Shown: in pieces, positions 1-7,707 of the stretch | Layout of the letters: the number at the start of each line of letters is the position of its first letter | How positions within the stretch are numbered: position 1 is the stretch's first letter | Source of the DNA: Nitrospirales bacterium | Lineage (GTDB): Bacteria; Nitrospirota; Nitrospiria; Nitrospirales; UBA8639 | Direction: 5' to 3' | DNA: 11,573 nucleotides | NCBI GenBank assembly: GCA_013817135.1 | Contig: JACDDF010000026.1 | Location: forward strand, 1 to 11,573 | Translations under genes and position numbers: made by a program | Notes under the pieces: model-generated | Seen by the model: only the letters and a program-made list of their open reading frames with translations | Databases searched by the model: none | What the model was told of the DNA's origin: nothing

Positions 1-116
1 AAAGAAGACAGTGCAAATTGGGCCACAAGCCCTCAAAGAACCGGTTTTGACGGTAAGGTAGAGTACGATCGTTTTGACCGCTCGCTCATGAATCATATTT
101 GGAAAGATTTTGTAAT

Positions 117-745
117 ATGGCATTAAGTTTCCTTCGTGCATTTGAGCAAGATTTTTTCGACCATGCTCGGAGGTGGTACAAGGGAACGGTTCTCGCTTTC
201 CTGCTTATTTGTCCCTTTGTGTTGTATCCCCTCAGTCACGGGCCGGTGCTTTGCTCTTGAATTTATTTTTACCCTGGCAATGGCGTTTAAATTTACTCTC
301 TGCAGCCTGGTGGTTTGTTTGGCCCTTGAAGCAATGCTGATCGGACTGGCAAAGCCAGCAACCGTCTACCACGAAGCATTGAACAATTTTCAGGGGATTC
401 TCCTGCGTATTTTCATGGTGGTCGGGATTTACTTCATGCAAAATTTGTTGTTGTTTGTTTCTGGGAAAAGTTTTACTGGATGGCAGATTGAAGACGAACC
501 TGCCTATGTTATTTGCGGGAATGAGAGCATATCTGTCAGCCTTTCTAAATGCTCTCACCGTGAGGGCAGTCATCATTGCGGTGGGCGTGGGGTTTTTCAA
601 AGTGAATCATCGGGTTCTTCAGACGGCTTTTCCCGCTATTTATTTTCGCCTGGGATCACGGACTATACTAATCTGACCATGGAATCTTTCTCCGTTAGTT
701 GGAGTCGGACAATCTGGTCAACGTGTTCAGGAAATAGACTCTGAG
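117..745 (+). pseudogene. nhaB: Decayed 5' third of a NhaB-type Na+/H+ antiporter gene
   Basis: NhaB is an inner-membrane antiporter of roughly 500 residues that exports Na+ in exchange for protons. The remnant must be read in three frames. From ATG 117 one frame gives MALSFLRAFEQDFFDHARRWYKG and a hydrophobic helix, ending at TGA 258-260. The next frame then gives LEFIFTLAMAFK (256-291), a short stretch YSLQPGGLF returns to the first frame (294-320), and ALEAMLIG with GIYFMQNLLLF follows in the second (322-456). A third frame (455-616) gives LSAFLNALTV and VGVGFF..NHRV. In order these match E. coli NhaB blocks as I recall them: AEFIFTLAMALK, YPLLPGGLL, AIEAVFIG, GIYFMKQLLLF, LSAFLDALTV and VAVGFY..YHRV. 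At least three frame changes are needed. The Asp of the LSAFLDALTV block is Asn here. After about 616 similarity fades and the C-terminal two thirds are absent, so the right edge is approximate. GGAAAG at 101-106 may be the old ribosome binding site, and TTGACC (74-79) with TATTTG (96-101) a weak old promoter. The family call is firm; function is very unlikely. Confidence 0.8.
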
Positions 746-876
746 TAGAGGAATGATCATGAGTTGGGCACCTCCCATAATGAGATTGGGTATAGTGGAT
801 AGGGTCCTAATGTGGTATGGCAGGCCTGTTAAGGCAAGGATTGAAGGGAACTCAAGGGGGGGTTGGAGGATCGCCA

Positions 877-2802
877 ATGTCTCTCAGTAAATTATTTTTA
901 AATCTTCCGATTGCCAGAAAACTTCTTTTAGTCTCGGGGGTCCCAGTTTTGGCCGTCTTAATTTTGAGCCTGGTGACCTATAGGAGTGTGCAGACTTTTT
1001 CGCTGGATGAGGACCGCCTCAATGATGTGTATCATGTGCAAAGCGCGTCATCTGAGTATATGCGATTGGTTGTGGATCTCGAAACCGGATTTCGCGGCTT
1101 TATTCTGACCCAACAATCTCCGTTTTTACAGCCCTATCTGGCGGCCAGGCAACGAGTGATGTTACTCGGGAATTCCTTGAGACAGATGGTCGAGCCTGTT
1201 GAGGCCCAACGACAGTTAATAGAATCTGTTCAAAAAATGATCGGCCAATTAATGAACGACAAAGATCGAATTATTGAACGGGTCAAAGCGGGGCACCCGG
1301 AGGAGGCCATGAACTATGTCGAGAGTGAAAAAGGTCGTACACTCATGCTCGCGATCCGAGAAGAGATGGCTCGGTTTGATCGGCGGGAAGTCATGCAACT
1401 GCAAAAGGCACTTGGGAGTAGCGCCGCAGACCGAGCGGCCCTGATGGGGGTGGTCGTGTGGGGAGGGTCGTTGGCGTTGATTTTGTTGCTGGTCCCACTT
1501 CATCTCATTGCGCGGTCTATTACGGGTCCCTTAACGACCTTGGTCAAGGCCGTGGAAAATGTTTCCGGGGGGACCATCCCGAATATTCCAGTTTTCCAAA
1601 GAGACGATGAAATTGGGGAATTGACGAAAGTCATGCAGACAATGGGCACTCAAATCCGGAATCATATCCGCCGTATCGAACAGTCGGAACAGGAACTCCG
1701 GACGCTGAACCATGATTTAACCTCTTCGGAGGCCAAATATCGAGGAATAGTGGATTATGCGCCCATCGGGATATTCACGGCAAAAAAAGTTCAACTGATT
1801 TTTAGCAACCGGCAGAATTGGATTCTGGCTGGCAGGAATTCCGATGAGGTGTTAGATCCTGAACACATGTGGGAGGCCATTCATCCGGATGATCGAGAGG
1901 GTGTGCGCGGGACTTTTCAAGAAGCCTGTCATCAGGGTGAGCCTTTTGAAGGAGTCTTTCGCTTTCTGCATCCGGACGGAACTGTTCGAAAGGTCTTATG
2001 TCGGGCAGTACCGATTCAAGACGAAGGTGGGCAGACGATGGTATACCAAGGGTTCAATGTGGATATCACGGCTTTAGAGCATATGCGTGCAAAGCTGAAC
2101 CGATCTGAACGATTGGCTACGCTGGGTCAAATGGCTGCGGGTATTGCCCATGAGATTCGAAACCCGCTGGTGGGTATTGGGTCAACCACGACGTTGCTCA
2201 TGGATGATTTTTCTGAGGGTGATTCACGGCATGAAGATCTCGTGACTATTCTCAAGGAAACCCGGCGATTGGACAGGATTGTGAATCAAATTGTTGACTT
2301 TGCGCGGCCAAGAGATTTGCTTCCCGTGACCTTTCAATTGAAAGATCTGGTTTTGGAGTCCTTGCAGGTGCTCAATGAACCAATAAAACAAAAGACCATT
2401 CAGGTGGAATTTCATCCGTCAGCAAATTTTGAAACCATCCAGGCTGATCGAGATCAAATCAAGCAAGTGTTGCTCAATGTGATCCAAAATGCCGTTGAGG
2501 CAATGTCTGGTGGTGGATGCCTTAGTCTGTCCATTGAAGAGGAAACCATCGAAGGGAAGCCTGGGCTTCGTCTTAAAGTTAAAGATAATGGAACGGGAAT
2601 CAGTCCAAGTGCTCTTCCTCGTATTTTTGAGCCGTTTTTCACCATCGGCAAAAATCGCGGTACCGGATTGGGATTGCCTATTTGTCGAAATATTATCGAA
2701 GCCCATGGAGGCGAAATTCATGCGGAAAGTCAGTCAGGCCTTGGGACCACTATGACATGGTGGCTTCCTTGCGTTTGCCAACCCCAACTCCCAATGGTGT
2801 AA
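877..2802 (+). CDS. Membrane sensor histidine kinase, CHASE3-HAMP-PAS-HisKA-HATPase
   Basis: Inner-membrane sensor kinase of 641 residues that should autophosphorylate and pass phosphate to the regulator encoded 3 bases downstream. A first transmembrane helix lies near residues 16-36. A periplasmic CHASE3 domain follows, with the typical D-L-E-T-G-F-R-G-F-I-L-T run (E69, G71, R73). A second helix spans about 187-212, then HAMP (RSITGPL onward) and a short coiled linker. A PAS domain starts near 288 and closes with the usual YQGFNVDIT. HisKA has H425 in AGIAHEIRNPL. The ATPase domain has an N-box (N538), G1 DNGTGIS (570-576), FEPFF, and G2 GTGLGL (595-600). All catalytic motifs look intact. 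I chose ATG 877 because GGAGGA at 865-870 sits six bases before it; the in-frame ATG 817 adds 20 Gly-rich residues with no clear ribosome site. The signal sensed cannot be read from sequence. CHASE3 ligands are largely unknown. Confidence 0.93.
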   Translation: MSLSKLFLNLPIARKLLLVSGVPVLAVLILSLVTYRSVQTFSLDEDRLNDVYHVQSASSEYMRLVVDLETGFRGFILTQQSPFLQPYLAARQRVMLLGNSLRQMVEPVEAQRQLIESVQKMIGQLMNDKDRIIERVKAGHPEEAMNYVESEKGRTLMLAIREEMARFDRREVMQLQKALGSSAADRAALMGVVVWGGSLALILLLVPLHLIARSITGPLTTLVKAVENVSGGTIPNIPVFQRDDEIGELTKVMQTMGTQIRNHIRRIEQSEQELRTLNHDLTSSEAKYRGIVDYAPIGIFTAKKVQLIFSNRQNWILAGRNSDEVLDPEHMWEAIHPDDREGVRGTFQEACHQGEPFEGVFRFLHPDGTVRKVLCRAVPIQDEGGQTMVYQGFNVDITALEHMRAKLNRSERLATLGQMAAGIAHEIRNPLVGIGSTTTLLMDDFSEGDSRHEDLVTILKETRRLDRIVNQIVDFARPRDLLPVTFQLKDLVLESLQVLNEPIKQKTIQVEFHPSANFETIQADRDQIKQVLLNVIQNAVEAMSGGGCLSLSIEEETIEGKPGLRLKVKDNGTGISPSALPRIFEPFFTIGKNRGTGLGLPICRNIIEAHGGEIHAESQSGLGTTMTWWLPCVCQPQLPMV

Positions 2803-2805
2803 CCA

Positions 2806-4194
2806 ATGCGTGCCAATATTTTTATCACGGATGATGATGATGTGGTTCGCCAGGCCATCAGCCGGCGGCTCGCGAAGCGACACCATCAAGTTCGGAGCTT
2901 CGCTTCGGGGGAAGCCTTATTGGAAGCCCTTGATCATGATGTCCCTGATCTGATTTTGTTGGACTTGAAAATGGCCGGTTTAAGCGGGCTGGAGACTCTC
3001 AAGCATATTCGTGCCAAATCTCAGCAAGCCTTGGTCATTCTGCTCACAGCCTATGGCACGGTTGAAGAGGCGGTGGAAGCCATTAAACTCGGGGCCTATG
3101 ATTTTCTGATTAAAAGCGTCGATTTCTCCAGCGTGGAACCTGTGATCGATCGAGCATTGGACTATCTGACTCTCCGTCGCCGTATCGACTTTGAAACGCA
3201 GGATAGGCCAGGTCGATATGCCTTAAACGGTTTGATTTCCAATAGTCCGAGTATGAAAGAATTGGTTGGACAAATTCAGGAAATGGCAAAAAATCTGAAA
3301 ACGACGGTGCTCCTCTTTGGAGAAACGGGAACAGGTAAAGAATTTGTCGCCCGAGTGCTTCATCATAATGGTCCTCGGGATAAAGGTCCATTTGTGGGAG
3401 TGAACTGCACAGCCATTCCTCAGGAATTATTTGAAAGTGAGTTATTTGGCTATGAACGTGGGGCCTTCACAGGGGCAAACCAGCGCAAACCCGGCCTCTG
3501 TGAGCAGGCCGAAGGCGGGACCCTCTTTTTAGATGAGATTGGAGACCTCAATCCCTCAATGCAAGCGAAATTGCTTCGAGTCTTACAAGAACGTTCGTTT
3601 AAGCGGTTGGGTGGGCAAGAAGATATTGATGTGGATTTTCGTCTAATCGCGGCCACCAATCGGGATCTGCGCAAAGATGTGACGCAAGGTAGATTTCGGG
3701 AGGACTTGTTTTTTCGGCTGAATGTGGTGTCAATGACTCTTCCACCATTACGGAATCGAACAGAGGATATTATCCCGCTGGCTCTAGCGACGTTAGTTCG
3801 ACAAAGCAGCGAACTTGGTAAAGAGGTCACAGCTATTGATCAGGAAGCCCAACGGCTGTTGGAACGCTATCCGTATCCGGGAAATATTCGTGAATTGGAA
3901 AATATTATGGAGCGTGCGACTATTTTTTGTCGTGGGAAAAGCTTGACGGAAGGGGATCTGCCTCGTGAAGTCCATGAAGAGGCACGTTCTTCAGTCAATG
4001 CAGTCGCTCGAGGGGATCACCAGGTGGTTCGCATGGAAATGATTCTCGGGGAACAAACCCTTGCGGGCATTGAAAGCGATTTAATTGAGGAAGTTATGCG
4101 GTTATCTGATTATAATAAAAGTCTGGCTGCCAAATACCTTGGCATTACCCGCTTTGCTTTGGACCGTCGCCTCAAAAAAATCCCCGAGTCTTGA
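2806..4194 (+). CDS. Sigma54-dependent response regulator, NtrC family (REC-AAA+-Fis HTH)
   Basis: Cytoplasmic enhancer-binding activator of 462 residues. The N-terminal receiver has acidic residues in TDDDD (8-12) and the phosphoacceptor D53 in LILLDLKMAG. Its conserved lysine K103 is followed by Ser in FLIKSVD, where most receivers have Pro. The AAA+ domain has Walker A GETGTGKE (172-179), the sigma54-contact loop GAFTGA inside ESELFGYERGAFTGA (210-224), Walker B GGTLFLDEIG (237-246), AATNRDL, and the arginine region FREDLFFRLNV (297-307). A Fis-type helix-turn-helix occupies about 424-458 (NKSLAAKYLGITRFALDRRLKK). The intact GAFTGA and ATPase motifs indicate a working activator of RNA polymerase carrying sigma54. 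It lies 3 bases after the kinase stop with no clear ribosome site of its own, so translational coupling is likely. Target genes are unknown; one good -24/-12 match in the window is at 8712-8728. Confidence 0.95.
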   Translation: MRANIFITDDDDVVRQAISRRLAKRHHQVRSFASGEALLEALDHDVPDLILLDLKMAGLSGLETLKHIRAKSQQALVILLTAYGTVEEAVEAIKLGAYDFLIKSVDFSSVEPVIDRALDYLTLRRRIDFETQDRPGRYALNGLISNSPSMKELVGQIQEMAKNLKTTVLLFGETGTGKEFVARVLHHNGPRDKGPFVGVNCTAIPQELFESELFGYERGAFTGANQRKPGLCEQAEGGTLFLDEIGDLNPSMQAKLLRVLQERSFKRLGGQEDIDVDFRLIAATNRDLRKDVTQGRFREDLFFRLNVVSMTLPPLRNRTEDIIPLALATLVRQSSELGKEVTAIDQEAQRLLERYPYPGNIRELENIMERATIFCRGKSLTEGDLPREVHEEARSSVNAVARGDHQVVRMEMILGEQTLAGIESDLIEEVMRLSDYNKSLAAKYLGITRFALDRRLKKIPES

Positions 4195-4211
4195 TCCTGC
4201 CTGTTGTTGCC

Positions 4212-4290
4212 TGAGGTAGCCCCTCAATGAAGAGATTCGAGTGTTTGTCTCCAAAGAACGTCTTGACGTCCTGAAGTGGTCCTTCAGGAC
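4212..4290. repeat. Two hairpins after the regulator gene, between convergent genes
   Basis: The first is TGAGG (4212-4216) with CCTCA (4222-4226). The second is a perfect 9-bp stem, GTCCTGAAG (4268-4276) and CTTCAGGAC (4282-4290), with a 5-base loop. They lie between the regulator stop (4194, plus) and the stop of the small minus-strand gene (4332). Neither strand has a T-tract after the stems, so they are not classical intrinsic terminators. Stabilising 3' ends or Rho-dependent termination is possible. Confidence 0.4.
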
Positions 4291-4331
4291 AATTGAATGT
4301 CATCGTGTTCACGGAGGGAACGGGCCGATCC

Positions 4332-4424
4332 CTAATGTGATTTATTTCGACTTTTTAGAAGAACAACGATGCCAATGATTCCAATCAATAGAGCCAAGAT
4401 TCCAAGTGTTTCCAAGCCTCCCAT
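4332..4424 (-). CDS. 30-residue single-pass membrane peptide, unrecognised
   Basis: A short open frame of 30 codons, read right to left and ending in TAG. The product begins MGGLETLGILALLIG, continues as an unbroken run of Ile, Leu, Val and Gly to VVLL (about residues 7-23), and ends in the basic tail KSRNKSH. This is one transmembrane helix with a positively charged C-terminus, predicted to stay in the cytoplasm. The start is supported by AAGGAGG eight bases before the ATG (complement of about 4433-4439), one of the best ribosome sites in the window. It is convergent with the kinase-regulator operon, with hairpins between them. I do not recognise the family. The size and shape resemble small regulatory or complex-associated membrane proteins, but no function can be assigned. 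An overlapping frame at 4385-4576 on the same strand is Arg/Lys-rich and looks spurious. Confidence 0.55.
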   Translation of the reverse strand: MGGLETLGILALLIGIIGIVVLLKSRNKSH

Positions 4425-4811
4425 CTTGCTATCCTCCTTCTCCGATTCCGTTGCTTCTCCCGTTTTTTCTCTCTATCTGTATCTTGTACGGGCAAAGGAC
4501 TGTGGCCCGACTGATTCTTGACTAAGTCGTTCCTATCCTTCCTGTTTTTATAGAAATCGTCAAGGTGTCTTTTCAAACAGGATTGCCGGAAGCTTCAGTG
4601 ATGGAATCTGGCAGCCGGATTTATTTCTAAGGAATATGCTACGCAGTGACTATGATGATGAGCGCGCAAGGCGATTGAGAATAATTTGGAGACCATGTGC
4701 ATACTCGTGGTCCACATGATATTTGTTGGTCTGAAGTCTAGAGGTTGAATAGCGTTGTGGACAAAGCAAACCGCTGGTAGAATTGAGTGCTCATGACAAT
4801 TGCAATCACTC
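4425..4811. other. Intergenic stretch upstream of priA
   Basis: About 390 bases with no convincing gene apart from the 5' side of the minus-strand peptide gene. The part near 4430-4500 is pyrimidine-rich on the plus strand and should hold the peptide gene's leader. At 4691-4718 two inverted repeats overlap: GACCA (4691-4695) with TGGTC (4708-4712), and CATGTG (4694-4699) with CACATG (4713-4718). Such overlap could be an operator or a switchable hairpin ahead of priA, but this is only a structural observation. A 27-codon frame from ATG 4637 lacks support. I see no clear -35/-10 or -24/-12 pair. Confidence 0.4.
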
Positions 4812-7133
4812 ATGCTTGCTGACGTTGTCCTTCCGGGCAGGCGCTTTCAGGTCTTTACCTATCAAGTCCCCCCCAATCTGCTTTCCCTGCTTCATGTGGG
4901 AAGCCCCGTGGTAGTGCCATTAGGCTCTGCTGTCGTTTCTGGAGTGGTCGTCACCATCTTTGAGGCCCAAAGCTCTTCCTCCCTCCAATCTCAGTTCCGT
5001 CATAAACCCCTACGCGACATTCTTTCTTTGGATGCCGATGTCGGGAGCCGTCCTTTGGAACACAACCTTCTTCGGTTGGTTGAAAAAATTTCAGATTATT
5101 ATCTGGCTCCTTTCGCCGCATGTTTGCGGTTAATTGTTCCCCCACATTCGATACAAGTGATGAGGCGAGTATTCTTAACCGACGAAGGTCGTCAGGCCTT
5201 GTTGGACAGGTTGTTGCCATCTGACGTCCAGTTGGCCCTTCGAAAGTTAGAGCGGGCTCCCAGGGGGTTACTCCGGTCCTCTCTTACACGAACGATGAAC
5301 AATGTTCCAGCCATTCTGACTCGTGGGAAAAAGAATGGATGGATTATTGAACAGACGACCATGCCCTCAGGATCCAAGGCTCCAAGTCCGGTCCGTGGAA
5401 TCAGTGCTGGACGAAAGCCGGTGCATTCTATTATCCGAGGGTTATTTGATTCTCCTGAAGAGGAAGCTAGGGAACTGCCGGAATCTGCCAAACGAATGGA
5501 GTCCAGCTCCTTTGACGGCAACCGGATATGGAAGGATCTGTTGTCTGCGGTGCAATCCGGTGGTTTTCAGGAGGTGCCTGTTGTGGGCTCAGAATCCGTC
5601 CGACAGGATCTGTTGTTTAAGATGATTCAGACCATTGTGGATCAGGGCCGTCGAGTGCTCATCCTTACTCCCGAAGTGCAGGAAGTCGAAATCCTCGGGG
5701 AACAGGTTCGATTCGCTGGCAATTTTCAGGTTGAGGTCTATCATGGCCATCTTTCGACAATGGCTCGTACTGCCCGATGGGAACGGATTCGACAGGGCGA
5801 GATACAGGTCGTGGTGGGGACTCGGTCTGCGCTATTCCTGCCTGTTCCGAATTTGGGGCTCATTTGGATCAATCAGGAGGAGAATCCGTCCTATAAGGAT
5901 GAGCATCTTCCGTATTTCCACGCTCGAGAAGTCGCGCGAATGCGAGGCGAATGTGAGCAGGCACTCGTGGTCTATGGTTCGACGCGGCCTTCTTTGGAGC
6001 TATATGGACGTTTTACAGAGCAGGTCGGTGAGGCACTGAAACGCCCATCACAGCAGATTCCTCAGGTGGAAATGGTCGATTTACGCACCTTACCTTATGA
6101 GACCATCCTATCTCCGGTTTTACTTGCCAGGATCACTCGGGCCCTGAAGGAGGGTGAGCAAATTATTTTACTTCTCAATCGCAAGGGGTTTTCCGGTGCC
6201 CTGGTATGCCGAGATTGTGGAAAGGCTCCGATCTGTCCCACTTGCGGAGTTCCATTGAAACTCTATCAGCGCCCTTCACGTTTGGTGTGTACCTACTGTG
6301 ATGGAATTCAACCACCTCCTGAAATCTGTCCCACTTGTCAGGGCAGGGTGTTTCGATTTTCTGGCACGGGAACCCAGCGATTGGAAGACGAGGTGACCCG
6401 TCTTTTTCCGGAGGTTTCTGTCGGTCGGTTCGATCGGGAGAATGTGAAAACTCCCGAGGCGGCCGATGCGATGTTGCGCCAATTCCGGCAAAGGGAGATT
6501 GGAGTATTGATTGGGACCGAATTTTTAGTTCATCAGTCAGATCCACCTATGGCTCCGGTGATTGGGTTCCCTCAAGCAGATCTTGGGCTCCATATTCCTG
6601 ACTTTCGATCAGCCGAACGAACGTTTCAGATGTTGTCGAGGGCTTTCACATTGGCCCGGAAGGGGGAGGAGCCAGGCGAGGTAATTCTACAAACCAGAAT
6701 CCCTGTTCATCATGTACATACTGCCATCGGGCACCAGCGTCCCGGAATGTTTTATGACCAGGAACTGCAGTTGCGTGACCTATTAGGATATCCCCCGGCT
6801 ACCCATGTGATTTTGTTGGTCGTAACTGGGGATCAGATGCCACGCGTTCAAAGGGTCGTGGACTTTCTGCATCAACGATTGAGAGAGTTTGAAACGAGAA
6901 GAGTTCCCTGTGCAGAGGGAAAGGGGATCATCGGAACATCAATGATTTTGGGGCCGATGGTATCCAGGAAACCCGGGCGGATTAAAAAAAATCGCGTACT
7001 TTTTTTAATGAAAACGCATGATTTATCGGAAGCACAGCGAGGCCTTCGAGACATACAGCGGAAGTATGAAGCAGAATTTCCCAAAGATCCTGTGGTCGTT
7101 GAATTCAATGTGGACCCCATGGACATACAATAG
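4812..7133 (+). CDS. priA: PriA-family primosomal protein N' with degenerate ATPase motifs
   Basis: PriA binds stalled replication forks and reloads the replicative helicase; typical members are 3'-5' helicases of about 730 residues, and this one has 773. The N-terminal 3'-DNA-binding domain (about 1-105) and a winged-helix region (about 130-190) are followed by a helicase-like body. Family landmarks remain: TPEV, VVVGTRSALF, ADLGLHIPDFRSAERTFQ, and GYPP near the C-terminus. All eight zinc-binding cysteines are present as CxxC pairs (466/469, 475/478, 493/496, 506/509). The catalytic motifs are not. Walker A GSGKT is GSESV (259-263), DEEH is NQEE (354-357), the motif V core GTQMVAKGHDF is GTEFLVHQSDP, and QVAGRAGR is SRAFTLAR. 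The frame is intact, so it probably acts as a non-helicase scaffold. Actinobacterial PriA, as in Mycobacterium tuberculosis, is a known precedent for lost helicase motifs. The start is uncertain: TTG 4800 adds four residues, and neither start has a good ribosome site. Confidence 0.88.
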   Translation: MLADVVLPGRRFQVFTYQVPPNLLSLLHVGSPVVVPLGSAVVSGVVVTIFEAQSSSSLQSQFRHKPLRDILSLDADVGSRPLEHNLLRLVEKISDYYLAPFAACLRLIVPPHSIQVMRRVFLTDEGRQALLDRLLPSDVQLALRKLERAPRGLLRSSLTRTMNNVPAILTRGKKNGWIIEQTTMPSGSKAPSPVRGISAGRKPVHSIIRGLFDSPEEEARELPESAKRMESSSFDGNRIWKDLLSAVQSGGFQEVPVVGSESVRQDLLFKMIQTIVDQGRRVLILTPEVQEVEILGEQVRFAGNFQVEVYHGHLSTMARTARWERIRQGEIQVVVGTRSALFLPVPNLGLIWINQEENPSYKDEHLPYFHAREVARMRGECEQALVVYGSTRPSLELYGRFTEQVGEALKRPSQQIPQVEMVDLRTLPYETILSPVLLARITRALKEGEQIILLLNRKGFSGALVCRDCGKAPICPTCGVPLKLYQRPSRLVCTYCDGIQPPPEICPTCQGRVFRFSGTGTQRLEDEVTRLFPEVSVGRFDRENVKTPEAADAMLRQFRQREIGVLIGTEFLVHQSDPPMAPVIGFPQADLGLHIPDFRSAERTFQMLSRAFTLARKGEEPGEVILQTRIPVHHVHTAIGHQRPGMFYDQELQLRDLLGYPPATHVILLVVTGDQMPRVQRVVDFLHQRLREFETRRVPCAEGKGIIGTSMILGPMVSRKPGRIKKNRVLFLMKTHDLSEAQRGLRDIQRKYEAEFPKDPVVVEFNVDPMDIQ

Positions 7134-7157
7134 CAGCGGATTGGCCTCATCGCGAGA

Positions 7158-7598
7158 TTAGCCTGATTGCCTTCTTGACTGTTTCTTCTGATTTTTTGTT
7201 TTGGGAACTGTGTTTGAAGGGGCGGTTGGGGAGTTCTTATCTCGAGTCCGTTTGAAAATGCCATAGGCGAAGGTCATCCAGAACACACCGGAAAACAGGC
7301 CAAACAACACGGCGGTAAAAATTCGTTCCAATTCTTCTAATGGCGGTTCTGGTCCCAGCTTTTTAAGATCTGCCATTTCCATGATGGGCCACGCCAAACT
7401 TTCTACTCCTAAGAGGAGCGTGGAGATCGCCCAGATTAATCCAATCGACGGACATTTCCAGGCCAACAGGATAGCCAGTCCGATGGCCAGAGCAATTCCG
7501 ATAGGCATCGGTAAAGCTCCTACTAATAACCAGAGTCCCACCGTAACCGTGAGGCTACCCAAAACAGCGTTCAGTTGATGCCACAGATTATCATTCAT
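7158..7598 (-). CDS. Hypothetical four-helix membrane protein
   Basis: 146 residues with no family I recognise. Four hydrophobic segments are visible, near 11-29, 31-47, 51-70 and 93-114. Between the third and fourth is a charged loop with LGPEPPLEELERIF. The C-terminal 30 residues (from about 117) are Lys, Arg, Asn, Pro and Ser-rich and probably disordered in the cytoplasm. No conserved charged or metal-binding residues stand out in the helices, so an enzyme or transporter role is not suggested. The ribosome site before the ATG is weak (AGGA about 10 bases upstream). The gene is convergent with priA, with stops only about 25 bases apart, and lies on the same strand as the beta-helix gene about 110 bases upstream. 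It could be transcribed with that gene, but the gap allows its own promoter. Confidence 0.7.
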   Translation of the reverse strand: MNDNLWHQLNAVLGSLTVTVGLWLLVGALPMPIGIALAIGLAILLAWKCPSIGLIWAISTLLLGVESLAWPIMEMADLKKLGPEPPLEELERIFTAVLFGLFSGVFWMTFAYGIFKRTRDKNSPTAPSNTVPKTKNQKKQSRRQSG

Positions 7599-7707
7599 CT
7601 CGAATCGTCCTAGAAAGTCCTGTCAACGTTGCCCACCTTATCATACACCCTTGTTGCCCAGCATCTTGTATTGTCCTGGTGAATGACCAAGCGTGCGGCG
7701 ATTCGAT

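Noticed and set aside
1..126. Open frames at the left edge, such as 41 codons in frame 1 ending at TAA 124-126 and a shorter one in frame 2
   Set aside because: Several frames on both strands are open here only because the window begins; no family motif is recognisable and the frame 1 end overlaps the old nhaB start.
817..876. Upstream start (ATG 817) for the sensor kinase
   Set aside because: It adds 20 Gly-rich residues without a good ribosome site, while ATG 877 has GGAGGA six bases upstream and directly precedes the membrane helix.
4385..4576. 63-codon minus-strand frame rich in Arg and Lys
   Set aside because: It overlaps the better-supported 30-codon gene, has no hydrophobic core or motif, and its composition reflects the pyrimidine-rich plus strand.
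6175..6546. Long minus-strand frame inside priA
   Set aside because: A shadow of the priA coding frame over the conserved zinc-binding region; no protein family resemblance.
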